In this document: piece after piece, positions 55,337-63,720 of the stretch
Numbering within the stretch: position 1 is the first letter of the stretch
Layout: every line of letters starts with the position of its first letter
Source of the DNA: Capnocytophaga sp. oral taxon 863 str. F0517
Lineage (GTDB): Bacteria; Bacteroidota; Bacteroidia; Flavobacteriales; Flavobacteriaceae
Direction: 5' to 3'
Length of the DNA stretch: 64,000 bases
NCBI RefSeq assembly: GCF_000466425.1
Contig: NZ_KE992088.1
Coordinates: 20,884-84,883, forward strand
Notes under the pieces: model-generated
The model's database searches: none
What the model saw: only the letters and a program-made list of their open reading frames with translations
What the model was told of the DNA's origin: nothing
Program-made: the position numbers and the translations under genes

Positions 55337-55366
55337 CAAAAATACAAATAAGAAATGATTTGACAA
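55337..55366 (-). promoter_or_regulatory. Promoter of rloA-rloB
   Basis: Minus-strand TTG (55364-55366), 19 bases, TATTTTTG (55337-55344). It fixes the RloA start at 55311. Confidence 0.78.
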
Positions 55367-55386
55367 AATTTTTCTTAGGGTAGGAT

Positions 55387-55971
55387 CTATTCATAACGTC
55401 CTTTATAGAGTTCTTTAGCTATTTGTGTGTATTTTGTTATAAAATCGGTCTTATGAGCCGTATAAGCATCTCTATCATGTTCATAAGGTTTCCACAGGGA
55501 AATCTTAAGCGCCTCATATTGTCTTGCTACTAACAAATGATCCTGCAAATAGTCCCGAAAATACAACTCATCATTATCTCCCCAATAGCGCAAATGCAAG
55601 TGAAATACCTTATTAGCAAAGCCCTGTAGGGTATATCCTTTGTTAAAAGAGAGTCTTGTGGGAGTCTCATTCATACAAAGATAACCTGCTTGAAGAAATA
55701 TCTCTTTTATCTGTAGAAGTGAAGCAGTCTGTCCCGCTTCTACAAGTATATCTATAATTGGTTTTGCCCATATTTCACCAATGGCAGTGCTACCTATATG
55801 ACTTATCCTAAACGCTTTATCAGAAGGTAATCTTTGCAGAAGAAATGTTTTTTCTTCCTCAAACCATGCTTTCCAAAGCGGATTAAAAGGTGAAAGAATG
55901 ATGGGAAATAGTTGCCATAGTTCTGCAAGCGACATTCTTAACAACGGATTGGTCTGTTCATCATTAGTCAT
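55387..55971 (-). CDS. GrpB-family nucleotidyltransferase-like protein
   Basis: A 194-residue GrpB/UPF0157 protein: AFRISHIGSTAIGEIWAKPIIDILVEA holds the nucleotidyltransferase GS...DI pattern, and VFHLHLRYWGD is conserved. Function unknown. It starts ten bases after polA. The first residues (MTNDEQ) are coded by the TGACTAATGA repeat, so a later start at MSLAELWQLF is possible. Confidence 0.85.
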   Translation of the reverse strand: MTNDEQTNPLLRMSLAELWQLFPIILSPFNPLWKAWFEEEKTFLLQRLPSDKAFRISHIGSTAIGEIWAKPIIDILVEAGQTASLLQIKEIFLQAGYLCMNETPTRLSFNKGYTLQGFANKVFHLHLRYWGDNDELYFRDYLQDHLLVARQYEALKISLWKPYEHDRDAYTAHKTDFITKYTQIAKELYKGRYE

Positions 55972-55981
55972 TTGTCATTAT

Positions 55982-58753
55982 TTAGTGCGCTTCTAACCAG
56001 TTGTTTCCTGTTCCTATCTCCACGATAAGAGGAACGGAAAGCTTGTAGGCCTGTTGCATTTCTTCACGAATAAGGGGTGTTACGAGTTCCAATTCTGCTT
56101 TGGGAACATCGAAGAGCAATTCGTCATGTACTTGTAGGAGCATGCGGGTAGACAAGCGTTCCTTCTCAAGGCGCTGGGCTATCCGTACCATAGCTATTTT
56201 GATAATATCGGCCGCGCTTCCTTGTATAGGGGCATTTACGGCGTTGCGCTCGGCAGCTCCTCTAACTACCTGATTACGAGAATATATATCTGGTAGGTAA
56301 CGACGACGGCCTAAGAGGGTCTGTACATAGCCATGTTCGCGGGCAAAAGCGATCTGTTTTTCTATATAACCCTTGAGCTTAGGATAGGTTTGGTAATAGG
56401 TATCAATCAGTTCCTTACTTTGACTACGGGTAAGGGAGGTCTGTTGGCTTAGCCCGATGGCCGATACTCCATAGATAATCCCAAAGTTAACCGTCTTGGC
56501 ATGACTACGCTGCTCCTTGGTTACCGCTTCCAAGGGCACCCCAAATACTTTAGCTGCGGTGGAGCGGTGGATGTCCTGCCCCTCAAGGAAAGCCTCTATC
56601 ATATGGTCTTCCTCACTCAGGGCGGCGATGATACGTAGCTCTATTTGGGAATAGTCAGCCGAGAGGAGGGTATAGTCCTCATTGCGCGGTACGAAGGCCT
56701 TGCGGATTTGGCTACCTCTTGGGGTACGGATAGGGATATTCTGCAAATTGGGTTGGTTACTACTAAGCCTACCGGTAGCTGTTACCGCCTGCATGAAGGT
56801 CGTGTGTACGCGCCCTGTACGTGAGTTTACCTCACGAGGAAGGGCTTCTATATAAGTGCTTTGGAGCTTCTGTAAGGCACGGTATTCCAATACCTGTGCT
56901 ACGACGGGGTGTTCAGCAGCCAGTTCGGAGAGCACCTCTTCGGAGGTCGCATATTGTCCCGTCTTGGTCTTTTTGGGCTTGGCCAGCAGCTTGAGCCTAT
57001 CGAAGAGTACCTCTCCCAACTGCTTGGGAGAAGAGAGGTTAAAGTGTCCCGTTTGGGAGAAAATAGCCTCCTGCAGCCCGATAAGGTCTGTATTAATCTG
57101 CTTGGATAGTTCACCAAGGAAATTAGTATCCACTCGGATACCCTCGTACTCCATCTGTGCCAACACTCGTACCAAGGGCGCTTCTATATCGGTAAAGAGA
57201 GCGGTCATCTGGTCTTTTTCTAAAAGCGGCTCAAAAACCTGCTTGAGCTGTAGGGTGACATCGGTATCCTCCACCGCATATTCCTTCTGCAACTCTGCAG
57301 GAACTGCACGCATGGTCAGCTGCCCTTTGCCTCGCTTACCGATAAGTGATTCGATAGCGATAGGCTTATAGTCGAGATAAGCCTCGGAGAGCAGGTCCAT
57401 ATTATGCCGCATATCCGGATTGAGCAGGTAATGGGCAATCATGGTATCGAAGAGCTTTCCACTCACCTCGATGCCATAGTTGGCCAATATTTTTAGATCA
57501 TACTTGAGATTTTGGCCTATCTTGAGAATCGTTTCTGACTCAAAGAAAGGCTTCAGCAGCGAGAGCCATTGCCCTGCTAAGGCCATATCTTCCGGAAAGA
57601 GAATATAATAGCCCTTATGTACCTCCCAGGAAAGTGCTAAGCCCACTATTTTGGCTTCCATCTCCTCCAAGGAAGTCGTTTCCGTATCGAAACATACTTC
57701 TTTTTGTGCCAAAAGCTCTGGTAATAAGGCTTCTACCTCTGCCTGAGTGGTGAGTAACTGGTATTGATGGGGTATATCGGCTATGGTTTTGAGTTTCTTA
57801 ATAGGTTCTACAGGGGTAGAGGCCCCTTCTGTAGGTAATAATTGTTGATAGTTAAACAAATCAGGGACTACAGGCTGCAACTTAAAAGCTTTCTGTAGGG
57901 TGGTAAACATATTGCGGAACTCCAATTCCTCAAAGATTGCTTTTATCTCGTCCATCTTGGGTTGGGAGAGTTCAAAATCTTTTTCATCGAAAGTCACCGG
58001 AACGTCTAAGATAATACGGGCAAGGGTTTTGGAGAGTATTCCTTTTTCCTTATTATTCTCAATATTTTCTCGTAGCTTCCCTTTGAGCTTATCGGTATTG
58101 GCCAATAAGTTTTCCATAGAGCCAAATTCCTTGAGGAGCTTTTGGGCGGTCTTCTCCCCTACTCCAGGTAGGCCAGGGATGTTGTCCACTGCATCACCCA
58201 TCATTCCCAGCAGATCGATCACCTGCTCGGGGCGCTCTACTTGAAAATTCTCTTTGACCTCTTCCACACCCCATATCTCCACTTCATTCCCCCCACGGGC
58301 AGGCTTATACATAAAGATATTGGGAGAGACCAACTGTCCAAAATCCTTATCTGGGGTGACCATATATACGGTATACCCCTGTTTTTCAGCCTGTTTGGCT
58401 AAGGTTCCTATGATATCATCGGCTTCGTAACCTTCCTTTTCGATAATAGGAATCTGCATGGCCTCCAATATTTGGTGGATATAGGGTATAGCCAGGCGAA
58501 TCGCTTCAGGCGTTTCGTCTCGGTTGGCCTTATATTCAGCAAACATAGCGGTACGCTCTTGGCTTCCCCCCTTATCAAAACATACTGCCAAGAGGTGCGG
58601 TTGTTCCTTACGGATGACCTCCAGCAAAGAGTTCATAAAGCCTACTATAGCCGAGGTATTCAGTCCCCTGGAATTGATACGGGGATTTTTGATAAAGGCA
58701 TAATAACCTCTAAATATCAAGGCATAAGCGTCTAAGAGAAATAATTTTTTCAT
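55982..58753 (-). CDS. polA: DNA polymerase I
   Basis: A complete 923-residue family A polymerase for Okazaki-fragment processing and repair. The 5'-3' exonuclease domain (1-290) has AVDNIPGLPGVGEKTA. The proofreading domain (~320-510) keeps the active Asp/Glu set (CFDTETTSL, YAVEDTDVTL). The polymerase domain has motif A LLSADYSQIELR, the O helix RSHAKTVNFGIIYG with Phe at the dideoxy-selecting position, and motif C QVHDELLFD. All three activities should be intact. Confidence 0.97.
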   Translation of the reverse strand: MKKLFLLDAYALIFRGYYAFIKNPRINSRGLNTSAIVGFMNSLLEVIRKEQPHLLAVCFDKGGSQERTAMFAEYKANRDETPEAIRLAIPYIHQILEAMQIPIIEKEGYEADDIIGTLAKQAEKQGYTVYMVTPDKDFGQLVSPNIFMYKPARGGNEVEIWGVEEVKENFQVERPEQVIDLLGMMGDAVDNIPGLPGVGEKTAQKLLKEFGSMENLLANTDKLKGKLRENIENNKEKGILSKTLARIILDVPVTFDEKDFELSQPKMDEIKAIFEELEFRNMFTTLQKAFKLQPVVPDLFNYQQLLPTEGASTPVEPIKKLKTIADIPHQYQLLTTQAEVEALLPELLAQKEVCFDTETTSLEEMEAKIVGLALSWEVHKGYYILFPEDMALAGQWLSLLKPFFESETILKIGQNLKYDLKILANYGIEVSGKLFDTMIAHYLLNPDMRHNMDLLSEAYLDYKPIAIESLIGKRGKGQLTMRAVPAELQKEYAVEDTDVTLQLKQVFEPLLEKDQMTALFTDIEAPLVRVLAQMEYEGIRVDTNFLGELSKQINTDLIGLQEAIFSQTGHFNLSSPKQLGEVLFDRLKLLAKPKKTKTGQYATSEEVLSELAAEHPVVAQVLEYRALQKLQSTYIEALPREVNSRTGRVHTTFMQAVTATGRLSSNQPNLQNIPIRTPRGSQIRKAFVPRNEDYTLLSADYSQIELRIIAALSEEDHMIEAFLEGQDIHRSTAAKVFGVPLEAVTKEQRSHAKTVNFGIIYGVSAIGLSQQTSLTRSQSKELIDTYYQTYPKLKGYIEKQIAFAREHGYVQTLLGRRRYLPDIYSRNQVVRGAAERNAVNAPIQGSAADIIKIAMVRIAQRLEKERLSTRMLLQVHDELLFDVPKAELELVTPLIREEMQQAYKLSVPLIVEIGTGNNWLEAH

Positions 58754-58772
58754 TATAATACATCTTTTTAAA

Positions 58773-58806
58773 GAAAAACCTTTGGCAAATCAGTTTCACC
58801 AAAGGT
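58773..58806 (-). terminator. Terminator of the YceI gene
   Basis: ACCTTTGG pairs with CCAAAGGT around a 13-base loop on the minus strand, then T5. Confidence 0.82.
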
Positions 58807-58844
58807 ATTTTCTTTCAAATATAGAAAGGTTTAACAAACACAAC

Positions 58845-59414
58845 CTAGAAATTAGGCAACACAAAGGTATGAATTGTAAAATTGTCCTCAATAGCCTTAT
58901 CCCCTAAGTTGGAGAAGAAGCTACCAGAACCATACTTGATGTCAAATTGGGTACGGTCAATCACTATGGTAGAGGCAAATCCTTCGACTGTAGTTCTTAG
59001 CATATCAAAGGTTATAGTCTTGGTAATCCCTTTGATAGTAAGGTCTGCTTCCACTTTATAGCCTGCTTGTGTTTTGGTTGTCTTTTTGATAACTAAGGTA
59101 GCCACGGGAAACTTCTTTGTATCGAAAAAGTCCTCGGACTTGAGGTGTCCTTCGAGCTTTGCTCTTAGCTTGGCATCCAGGTTATCATCGGTAACGGTCA
59201 AGGAATTCATCCCCACCACAAAAGAGCCTCCCACAAGTTCCTTATCCTTATAGATAAACTCTCCTTTGCTAAAGGCAAGGGTACCCTTATGGCCTCCTGC
59301 GATTACCTTTTTGGCCTCCCATTGGAGATTACTGGCTTGCAAGTTGATTTTTTGGGCTTGCCCCATCACTATTGTAGTGATCAGTAGCGCGAAAATGCTT
59401 AGTATTTTCCTCAT
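58845..59414 (-). CDS. YceI-family periplasmic lipid-binding protein
   Basis: A 189-residue protein with a Sec signal (1-20, cleavage near MGQA) and the YceI lipocalin-like barrel: LQWEAKKVIAGGHKGTLAFSKGEF, KLEGHLKSEDFFDTKKFPVATL, VEADLTIKGITKTITF and DRTQFDIKYGSG. Family members bind isoprenoids or fatty acids. It has its own strong promoter and terminator. Confidence 0.93.
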   Translation of the reverse strand: MRKILSIFALLITTIVMGQAQKINLQASNLQWEAKKVIAGGHKGTLAFSKGEFIYKDKELVGGSFVVGMNSLTVTDDNLDAKLRAKLEGHLKSEDFFDTKKFPVATLVIKKTTKTQAGYKVEADLTIKGITKTITFDMLRTTVEGFASTIVIDRTQFDIKYGSGSFFSNLGDKAIEDNFTIHTFVLPNF

Positions 59415-59437
59415 AAAAATTAGTATTTGAATAGGGG

Positions 59438-59467
59438 CAAAGGTAATTATAAAAATGGAATTAACAA
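59438..59467 (-). promoter_or_regulatory. Promoter of the YceI gene
   Basis: Minus-strand TTG (59465-59467), 19 bases, TACCTTTG (59438-59445), start codon 23 bases on. Confidence 0.82.
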
Positions 59468-59484
59468 ACTACTTATCAGAAAAA

Positions 59485-60528
59485 TTATTTTTCTGTGAGG
59501 ACTTGATCCTCGAACTCCACCTTAAAGTTCTCTGTCACATAGCGTTGTATCTGATCCTTATGAGCTTCATCGGAATAGAGGAGTACGGCCTTTAGTTCCT
59601 TATGCTGGGCAAGGAAATCCTTTGCCTTCTCCACCCCTCCCAAGGCCATAAGTGTAGTGGCATAGCCATCGGCCAGCATAGCCGAAGGAGCTACAACGGT
59701 GGCACTGAGCAGGTTACTGGGCTGGGGATAGCCTGTTTTGGGATTAATCGTATGGACGTATTTCTGCCCCGTGATGGAGTCCGTCCATAGCTTGCGATAG
59801 TTCCCTGAAGTGGCCAACCCACAATCGGTTAGCTCCACAGTGGCTACGATTTCCCTATCCTCATCAGGCTTTTGCAAGGGATTGTCAATTCCTATCCTCC
59901 AGGACTTGCCCTTGAGGATATTCTGCCCATGGATGACCAGTTCTCCTCCTACCTCTATAATAAAGTTGTCTATCTGCTTGGAGTGAAAATAATCGGCTAT
60001 CACATCGGAGGTATAGCCTTGAGCTATCGCATTGAAATTCAGTTGTATATCAGGATTATCCTTCCTAATGAAAGTTCCCTTGGGCGTAGCATTGATATGC
60101 ACCTTATCCATCCCTGTGAGGGCCAGTAGGCTGTCTATTTGTTTTTGGGTCGGAGGGGTGTGGTTCTCCCTTTTGCCAAAGCCCCAAGCGTTGATCAGCT
60201 GCCCTATAGAGGGGTCGAAGATACCATTACTCTGCTGATATATATCCATAGAGGCCTGAAGAACTTTCTGAAAATGAGGGTCTATTGGCAAGTTTTCTCC
60301 CTTGTTTATTTGGGTGATCAAAGAGTTCTCTATATAGGTAGACATAGAGAGATCTATCACCCTTAGGATGGAATCTACAGCAGCCTTCTCCACCGGCTTG
60401 GTAGCGATATAGGTAATCCCATAGGTGGTACCCTGTGCCTCACCCCGTATGTAATAGACATTCTCCTGGGACGGCTGTTGGCAGGCAACCAATAAGATTG
60501 CTGCCCATAAGGTATATAGGTATTTCAT
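59485..60528 (-). CDS. apbE: FAD:protein FMN transferase (ApbE) lipoprotein
   Basis: Attaches FMN covalently to Ser/Thr of target proteins such as Nqr subunits. The 347 residues start with a lipoprotein signal (LYTLWAAILLVACQ, lipidated Cys16). They show TTYGITYIA, IQLNFNAIAQGYTSDVI, IIEVGGELVIHG and the metal site AMLADGYATTLMALGG with the conserved Asp and Thr. Its ATG follows the previous stop without a gap (TAAATG), so it is coupled to the small gene upstream. No nqr genes lie in the window. Confidence 0.94.
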   Translation of the reverse strand: MKYLYTLWAAILLVACQQPSQENVYYIRGEAQGTTYGITYIATKPVEKAAVDSILRVIDLSMSTYIENSLITQINKGENLPIDPHFQKVLQASMDIYQQSNGIFDPSIGQLINAWGFGKRENHTPPTQKQIDSLLALTGMDKVHINATPKGTFIRKDNPDIQLNFNAIAQGYTSDVIADYFHSKQIDNFIIEVGGELVIHGQNILKGKSWRIGIDNPLQKPDEDREIVATVELTDCGLATSGNYRKLWTDSITGQKYVHTINPKTGYPQPSNLLSATVVAPSAMLADGYATTLMALGGVEKAKDFLAQHKELKAVLLYSDEAHKDQIQRYVTENFKVEFEDQVLTEK

Positions 60529-60888
60529 TTATTCAATCTTTAATAATCCTCTAAAATCAACTTGGTAGGACTTGCCTTGCTCCAAGGGAGCGGTAGGATC
60601 GGCTACATCATAAAGGCCTACGCCTGCCCAATAGGTATCTCCCTCATGCTCCACGGCCTTTTGGCGTACCTTTTCCATGAAGGTGGGGTCATATACATCG
60701 GGATCATCTCCGCCTAATATAGGGCGCACGATGATGAAGCTCTTCCTTCCCTGTGGGTCTATACAGACAAACTGTGGGTTCTTCTTACGGTCGCTATTGA
60801 CCAACAAAAACTCCCAGCCCAGCTCTTGCAAGGCCTCCCCTACGATATTCATCGCTAAATTATGTAATTCTTGTTCGGTAAGTGCCAA
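60529..60888 (-). CDS. Small conserved protein upstream of apbE
   Basis: A 119-residue soluble protein: an N-terminal helix (LHNLAMNIVGEALQELGWEF) and a compact alpha/beta body (QFVCIDPQGRKSFIIVRPI, YWAGVGLYDVADPTAPLEQG). I do not recognise its function. The FVCIDPQGRKSFIIVRP stretch has a faint look of a restriction-endonuclease-like strand pair, but the ExK is missing. Stop and apbE start touch, so the two are translated together and may share a role in flavinylation. Confidence 0.8.
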   Translation of the reverse strand: MALTEQELHNLAMNIVGEALQELGWEFLLVNSDRKKNPQFVCIDPQGRKSFIIVRPILGGDDPDVYDPTFMEKVRQKAVEHEGDTYWAGVGLYDVADPTAPLEQGKSYQVDFRGLLKIE

Positions 60889-60926
60889 CTTATATAATAG
60901 TTAATGATTAATGACTGTGAGGCCTT

Positions 60927-62003
60927 TTAGAAAGGAAACCTTATCGTTCTTTCGGTATGGTCTTCATCAAACTGTACATCATAATAGAGTACTGTAGGAT
61001 AAACTAAATAGCCGTAATTCTGCTTGATAGTAATTCGGTAAAGATTGTTGTAGTCCAAATAAAGAGTAGTTTGGGTACCGCCCTCTACCACTACATCCCC
61101 TCTGACCGAACTTACAGTGTAGGCATTACCTGAATTGTTAATTAGGGTCAAGACACCTTGCTTGACTGTATTCCCCTTTGGAGAAGAGGGAGGCAGCGGA
61201 GTCGTTGCCAGGAACTGTGGCGTACCATAGGTACCTAAGAGTTGCCAACGAACACCCTTAGGCACAGTGGTCTTGTAGCCGCCGAAATCATCCATTGCAT
61301 AATATACATTAGCGGTAGCCATATCATAGGCAGCCGCTATGTTGAAACGATAGCCTGTACAATTCTCTTCATTATCACAATAGCTAAAGAGAATGCACTC
61401 ATTCCCATTGATAAAGGTAGCCCCATACTTGGAACTCATAGAGCGATAGATAGGCCTGCTTAAGCGCTTGCTCAAAGACTTCTCTATCGCTTCGGAGATG
61501 GGCTCCAAGCCTTTTAAGGGTACCAACTGCCCTCCTTTTAGCTCAAAAGGATATTCCATCCCATACTCACTACTGCTTATAGGCATCACTACCTCAAAAT
61601 ACTTGAGGGGTGTTCGGTCATTATCTCCATAAAAAGCTTCTATAAGGTAATCCAATCCGTTCAAGCCAATAGCCTCCGGAAGTAGATTCTCGAAAGCACT
61701 TTTACTAGAGGCTTTGCGAAGCCCATCTGTATACTGGGAATCAAACGAATTATTGATTACCTTACTCATCCCTTCTACAATCGCCTGCTTAGACACATAG
61801 GAATAATTCTTATTCCCTTCCTCTGCCTTGGTAACCAAATAAAAATGATAAGCATAATCCCCATAATTGCTATAAGGCACCTGCTTTCTTATTTTAAAAA
61901 GTTCCTGACTATCATATATAGAAGAAAAATTCGTAGATTGGGAAAAACAAGTCATCAATGAAGCTACAAAAGCTATGAATGATAAAAGATATTTTGTTTT
62001 CAT
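60927..62003 (-). CDS. Exported protein of unknown function
   Basis: A 358-residue protein with a Sec signal (MKTKYLLSFIAFVASLMTCFS). Residues 25-240 form an alpha/beta region with RKQVPYSNYGDYAYHFYLV and LNGLDYLIEAFYGDN. Residues ~265-280 are a Pro/Ser linker and ~285-358 form a small beta domain (GVLTLINNSGNAYTVSSVRGD, TTLYLDYNNLYRITIKQN) that looks like a binding module. I do not recognise the family. Confidence 0.75.
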   Translation of the reverse strand: MKTKYLLSFIAFVASLMTCFSQSTNFSSIYDSQELFKIRKQVPYSNYGDYAYHFYLVTKAEEGNKNYSYVSKQAIVEGMSKVINNSFDSQYTDGLRKASSKSAFENLLPEAIGLNGLDYLIEAFYGDNDRTPLKYFEVVMPISSSEYGMEYPFELKGGQLVPLKGLEPISEAIEKSLSKRLSRPIYRSMSSKYGATFINGNECILFSYCDNEENCTGYRFNIAAAYDMATANVYYAMDDFGGYKTTVPKGVRWQLLGTYGTPQFLATTPLPPSSPKGNTVKQGVLTLINNSGNAYTVSSVRGDVVVEGGTQTTLYLDYNNLYRITIKQNYGYLVYPTVLYYDVQFDEDHTERTIRFPF

Positions 62004-62022
62004 AAAAGGTTTTTTTAGCCTG

Positions 62023-62030
62023 CAAATATA
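62023..62030 (-). promoter_or_regulatory. -7 box of the exported protein gene
   Basis: Minus-strand TATATTTG, 20 bases before the start at 62003; no clear -33 element. Confidence 0.55.
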
Positions 62031-62105
62031 CTAAATTTTCCTTTAAATATCTACTATATTTATGATTTTTTTAGTGTTTTGAAAACGAAAATCTGCCTTC
62101 TTATT

Positions 62106-62435
62106 CTATTTTCTCTCCAGACTAATCTTACACAAAACAAAATTAATAGGTATTGCCAATAAAACACCTATAGGAAGCGATAACAATGCTATAGAAAGAA
62201 CTGCACTGATATAAAAAAAAGCTATATATCTCTGTACAAAACAAAACAACTCTTGATAAGCATAGCAAATACCCCATACGATAGGAAAACGCATAGAAGC
62301 ACGAGTAAGTTCCTCTTCGCCATAAAGAAAAAATCCTATGAAAAAGACAATCAACACGGACAATAGCACTCCCATAAAGTAAAATAGCCCAAAATCCTTT
62401 AGCAATTTACAGCTCATCTGCTCCTGACAAATCAA
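62106..62435 (-). CDS. Small membrane protein of unknown function
   Basis: A 109-residue protein (or 103 from the second Met) with three likely transmembrane helices (FYFMGVLLSVLIVFFIGFFL, a middle aromatic helix, and LSIALLSLPIGVLLAIPINF). It lies 19 bases after the SPFH gene on the same strand and is probably co-transcribed. As the SPFH protein lacks its own anchor, this one could recruit it to the membrane; that is inference from position only. Confidence 0.65.
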   Translation of the reverse strand: MICQEQMSCKLLKDFGLFYFMGVLLSVLIVFFIGFFLYGEEELTRASMRFPIVWGICYAYQELFCFVQRYIAFFYISAVLSIALLSLPIGVLLAIPINFVLCKISLERK

Positions 62436-62454
62436 CTATTATATTACAATTGTA

Positions 62455-63159
62455 TTATTTAAGATGATTAGGCACTTCCCCTATGACAAAGGTATGCTTA
62501 CCCTTATCGGCTATCTTGGTAATCGTCTCCATATATTGGAAAAACTTAATATTCTCATCGCCCTTCATCAGTTCAGAGGCATTCTTAAGTGCTCTGGCTG
62601 TGGCTACGGCGGTACGAGCATTTTCAAGTTCGGAAGTAGCACGTATTTTACTTTCCAAGACACGTGAGAAGAGGTCTTGTACGCTCTTGGGGAAAGTAAT
62701 ATCTATCAGCTGTGCTTTCATGATCTTCAGTCCCCAAGCAGCCACTTCTGTGCAAAAAGCCTCCTCTTTGAAGTCAGTGATATCATTTCGACATTCGTTT
62801 AGCTTTTCACTCGTAAAGGCCGATATCTTCTGGCGTAGCAGCACTTGTGCAGCAGCGGCTATTTGTTGTTCTGCTACTGAAAAATGACCCTCTTCTACAC
62901 CAAAATTATCGGTGAATAGCTTGGCATTGTCCAATTTGTAAAGCAAGTAGAACGAAAACCGCAGCGCAATATTATCTGCCGTTAGCACCTCCTGATTGAC
63001 AACCCTTATGCTCCTGAGCTTCTGGGATAGGGATATGATATGTACTTTCTCCCACGGACTGAATTTATAGACTCCTGCGGAGAGTTCTCTCTGGAAAACA
63101 TTCTTCTTAAACAGTAACCCTATACAACCAGGCGCTACTTCTAATTCTTTGTAAAACAT
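62455..63159 (-). CDS. SPFH/stomatin-like (slipin) protein without membrane anchor
   Basis: A 234-residue SPFH-domain protein: VAPGCIGLLFKKNVFQRELSAGVY, IISLSQKLRSIRVVNQEVLTADNIALRF, AAAAQVLLRQKISAFTSEKL, AAWGLKIMKAQLIDITFPKSVQ and a C-terminal ATSELENARTAVATARALKN helix. It oligomerises on membranes to organise microdomains. It lacks the N-terminal transmembrane hairpin usual in stomatins. A small membrane protein follows in the same unit. Confidence 0.87.
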   Translation of the reverse strand: MFYKELEVAPGCIGLLFKKNVFQRELSAGVYKFSPWEKVHIISLSQKLRSIRVVNQEVLTADNIALRFSFYLLYKLDNAKLFTDNFGVEEGHFSVAEQQIAAAAQVLLRQKISAFTSEKLNECRNDITDFKEEAFCTEVAAWGLKIMKAQLIDITFPKSVQDLFSRVLESKIRATSELENARTAVATARALKNASELMKGDENIKFFQYMETITKIADKGKHTFVIGEVPNHLK

Positions 63160-63417
63160 ATAGATACAATTGATGATTCATAAAATAAGAAAGAGAAGAC
63201 CTCTAAAGAGCGGGAAAGCCAATTAAGCCTTTCAAAGAGTGAAAGACGGTATCCTCAGCCTTGCAAACGCTCCTTAGAGTGAGCCGCAGCCCTGTCTTAT
63301 CTTTCTTCCCAAATAAATAAATGATTTTTTTGGAGTCATCTTCCCCTTTTGTTGTCCGCAATACCTTATTTTGATAGGAAGACGATATATAATAAGTGGC
63401 GGTTTGTTTTTCCTCTG

Positions 63418-63447
63418 CAAATATACGATTTAAAACCAAAAAGGCAA
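63418..63447 (-). promoter_or_regulatory. Promoter upstream of the SPFH gene
   Basis: Minus-strand TTG (63445-63447), 19 bases, TATATTTG (63418-63425). It leaves about 250 bases before the SPFH start. That leader holds only a doubtful frame from 63361 (TTG start) to 63203. Confidence 0.72.
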
Positions 63448-63451
63448 TCCC

Positions 63452-63541
63452 CTATGTAAGTGGTTTTTCTTTATACCTCCAGCAGCCCGTAAGCCATAAG
63501 GTTAAGAGTATAAGCGTGATGAATAGAATGGTTTTTATCAT
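63452..63541 (-). CDS. Very small lipoprotein ORF
   Basis: A 29-residue frame, MIKTILFITLILLTLWLTGC plus a nine-residue polar tail. It has a positive start, a hydrophobic core and a lipobox LTGC with Cys20. Small lipoproteins of this shape occur as entericidin-like or envelope-stress peptides. No homology is claimed. It lies just upstream of the SPFH promoter on the same strand. Confidence 0.45.
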   Translation of the reverse strand: MIKTILFITLILLTLWLTGCWRYKEKPLT

Positions 63542-63666
63542 AAGAATAGGTTTTTATTTAGGGTGTCCGATAGCAATTACGCCCGCTGGCGCGAGCTTGT
63601 AGCTCGTGCCCAATTCAAAATTCTCTCACTTGTCCTACCAAACCAAATGATAAGCGAAGAATTAAC

Positions 63667-63699
63667 AAAAAAAGCTGCCCAACAAAAGGCAGCTTTTTT
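63667..63699. terminator. Bidirectional terminator after the BspA-like gene
   Basis: AAAAAAGCTGCC pairs with GGCAGCTTTTTT around an 8-base loop; it starts 21 bases after the stop at 63721. Confidence 0.9.
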
Positions 63700-63720
63700 G
63701 TTAGGGGTAGTAATAAAAGT

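Noticed and set aside
56856..57371. 171-codon plus-strand frame opposite polA
   Set aside because: It lies wholly inside polA in antisense and reads as Ser/Cys-rich shadow sequence.
63203..63439. 78-codon minus-strand frame upstream of the SPFH gene
   Set aside because: Its only early start (GTG at 63439) lies upstream of a well-formed -7 box, there is no in-frame ATG, and the sequence matches nothing I know. A TTG at 63361 would give a 52-residue peptide; support is too weak.
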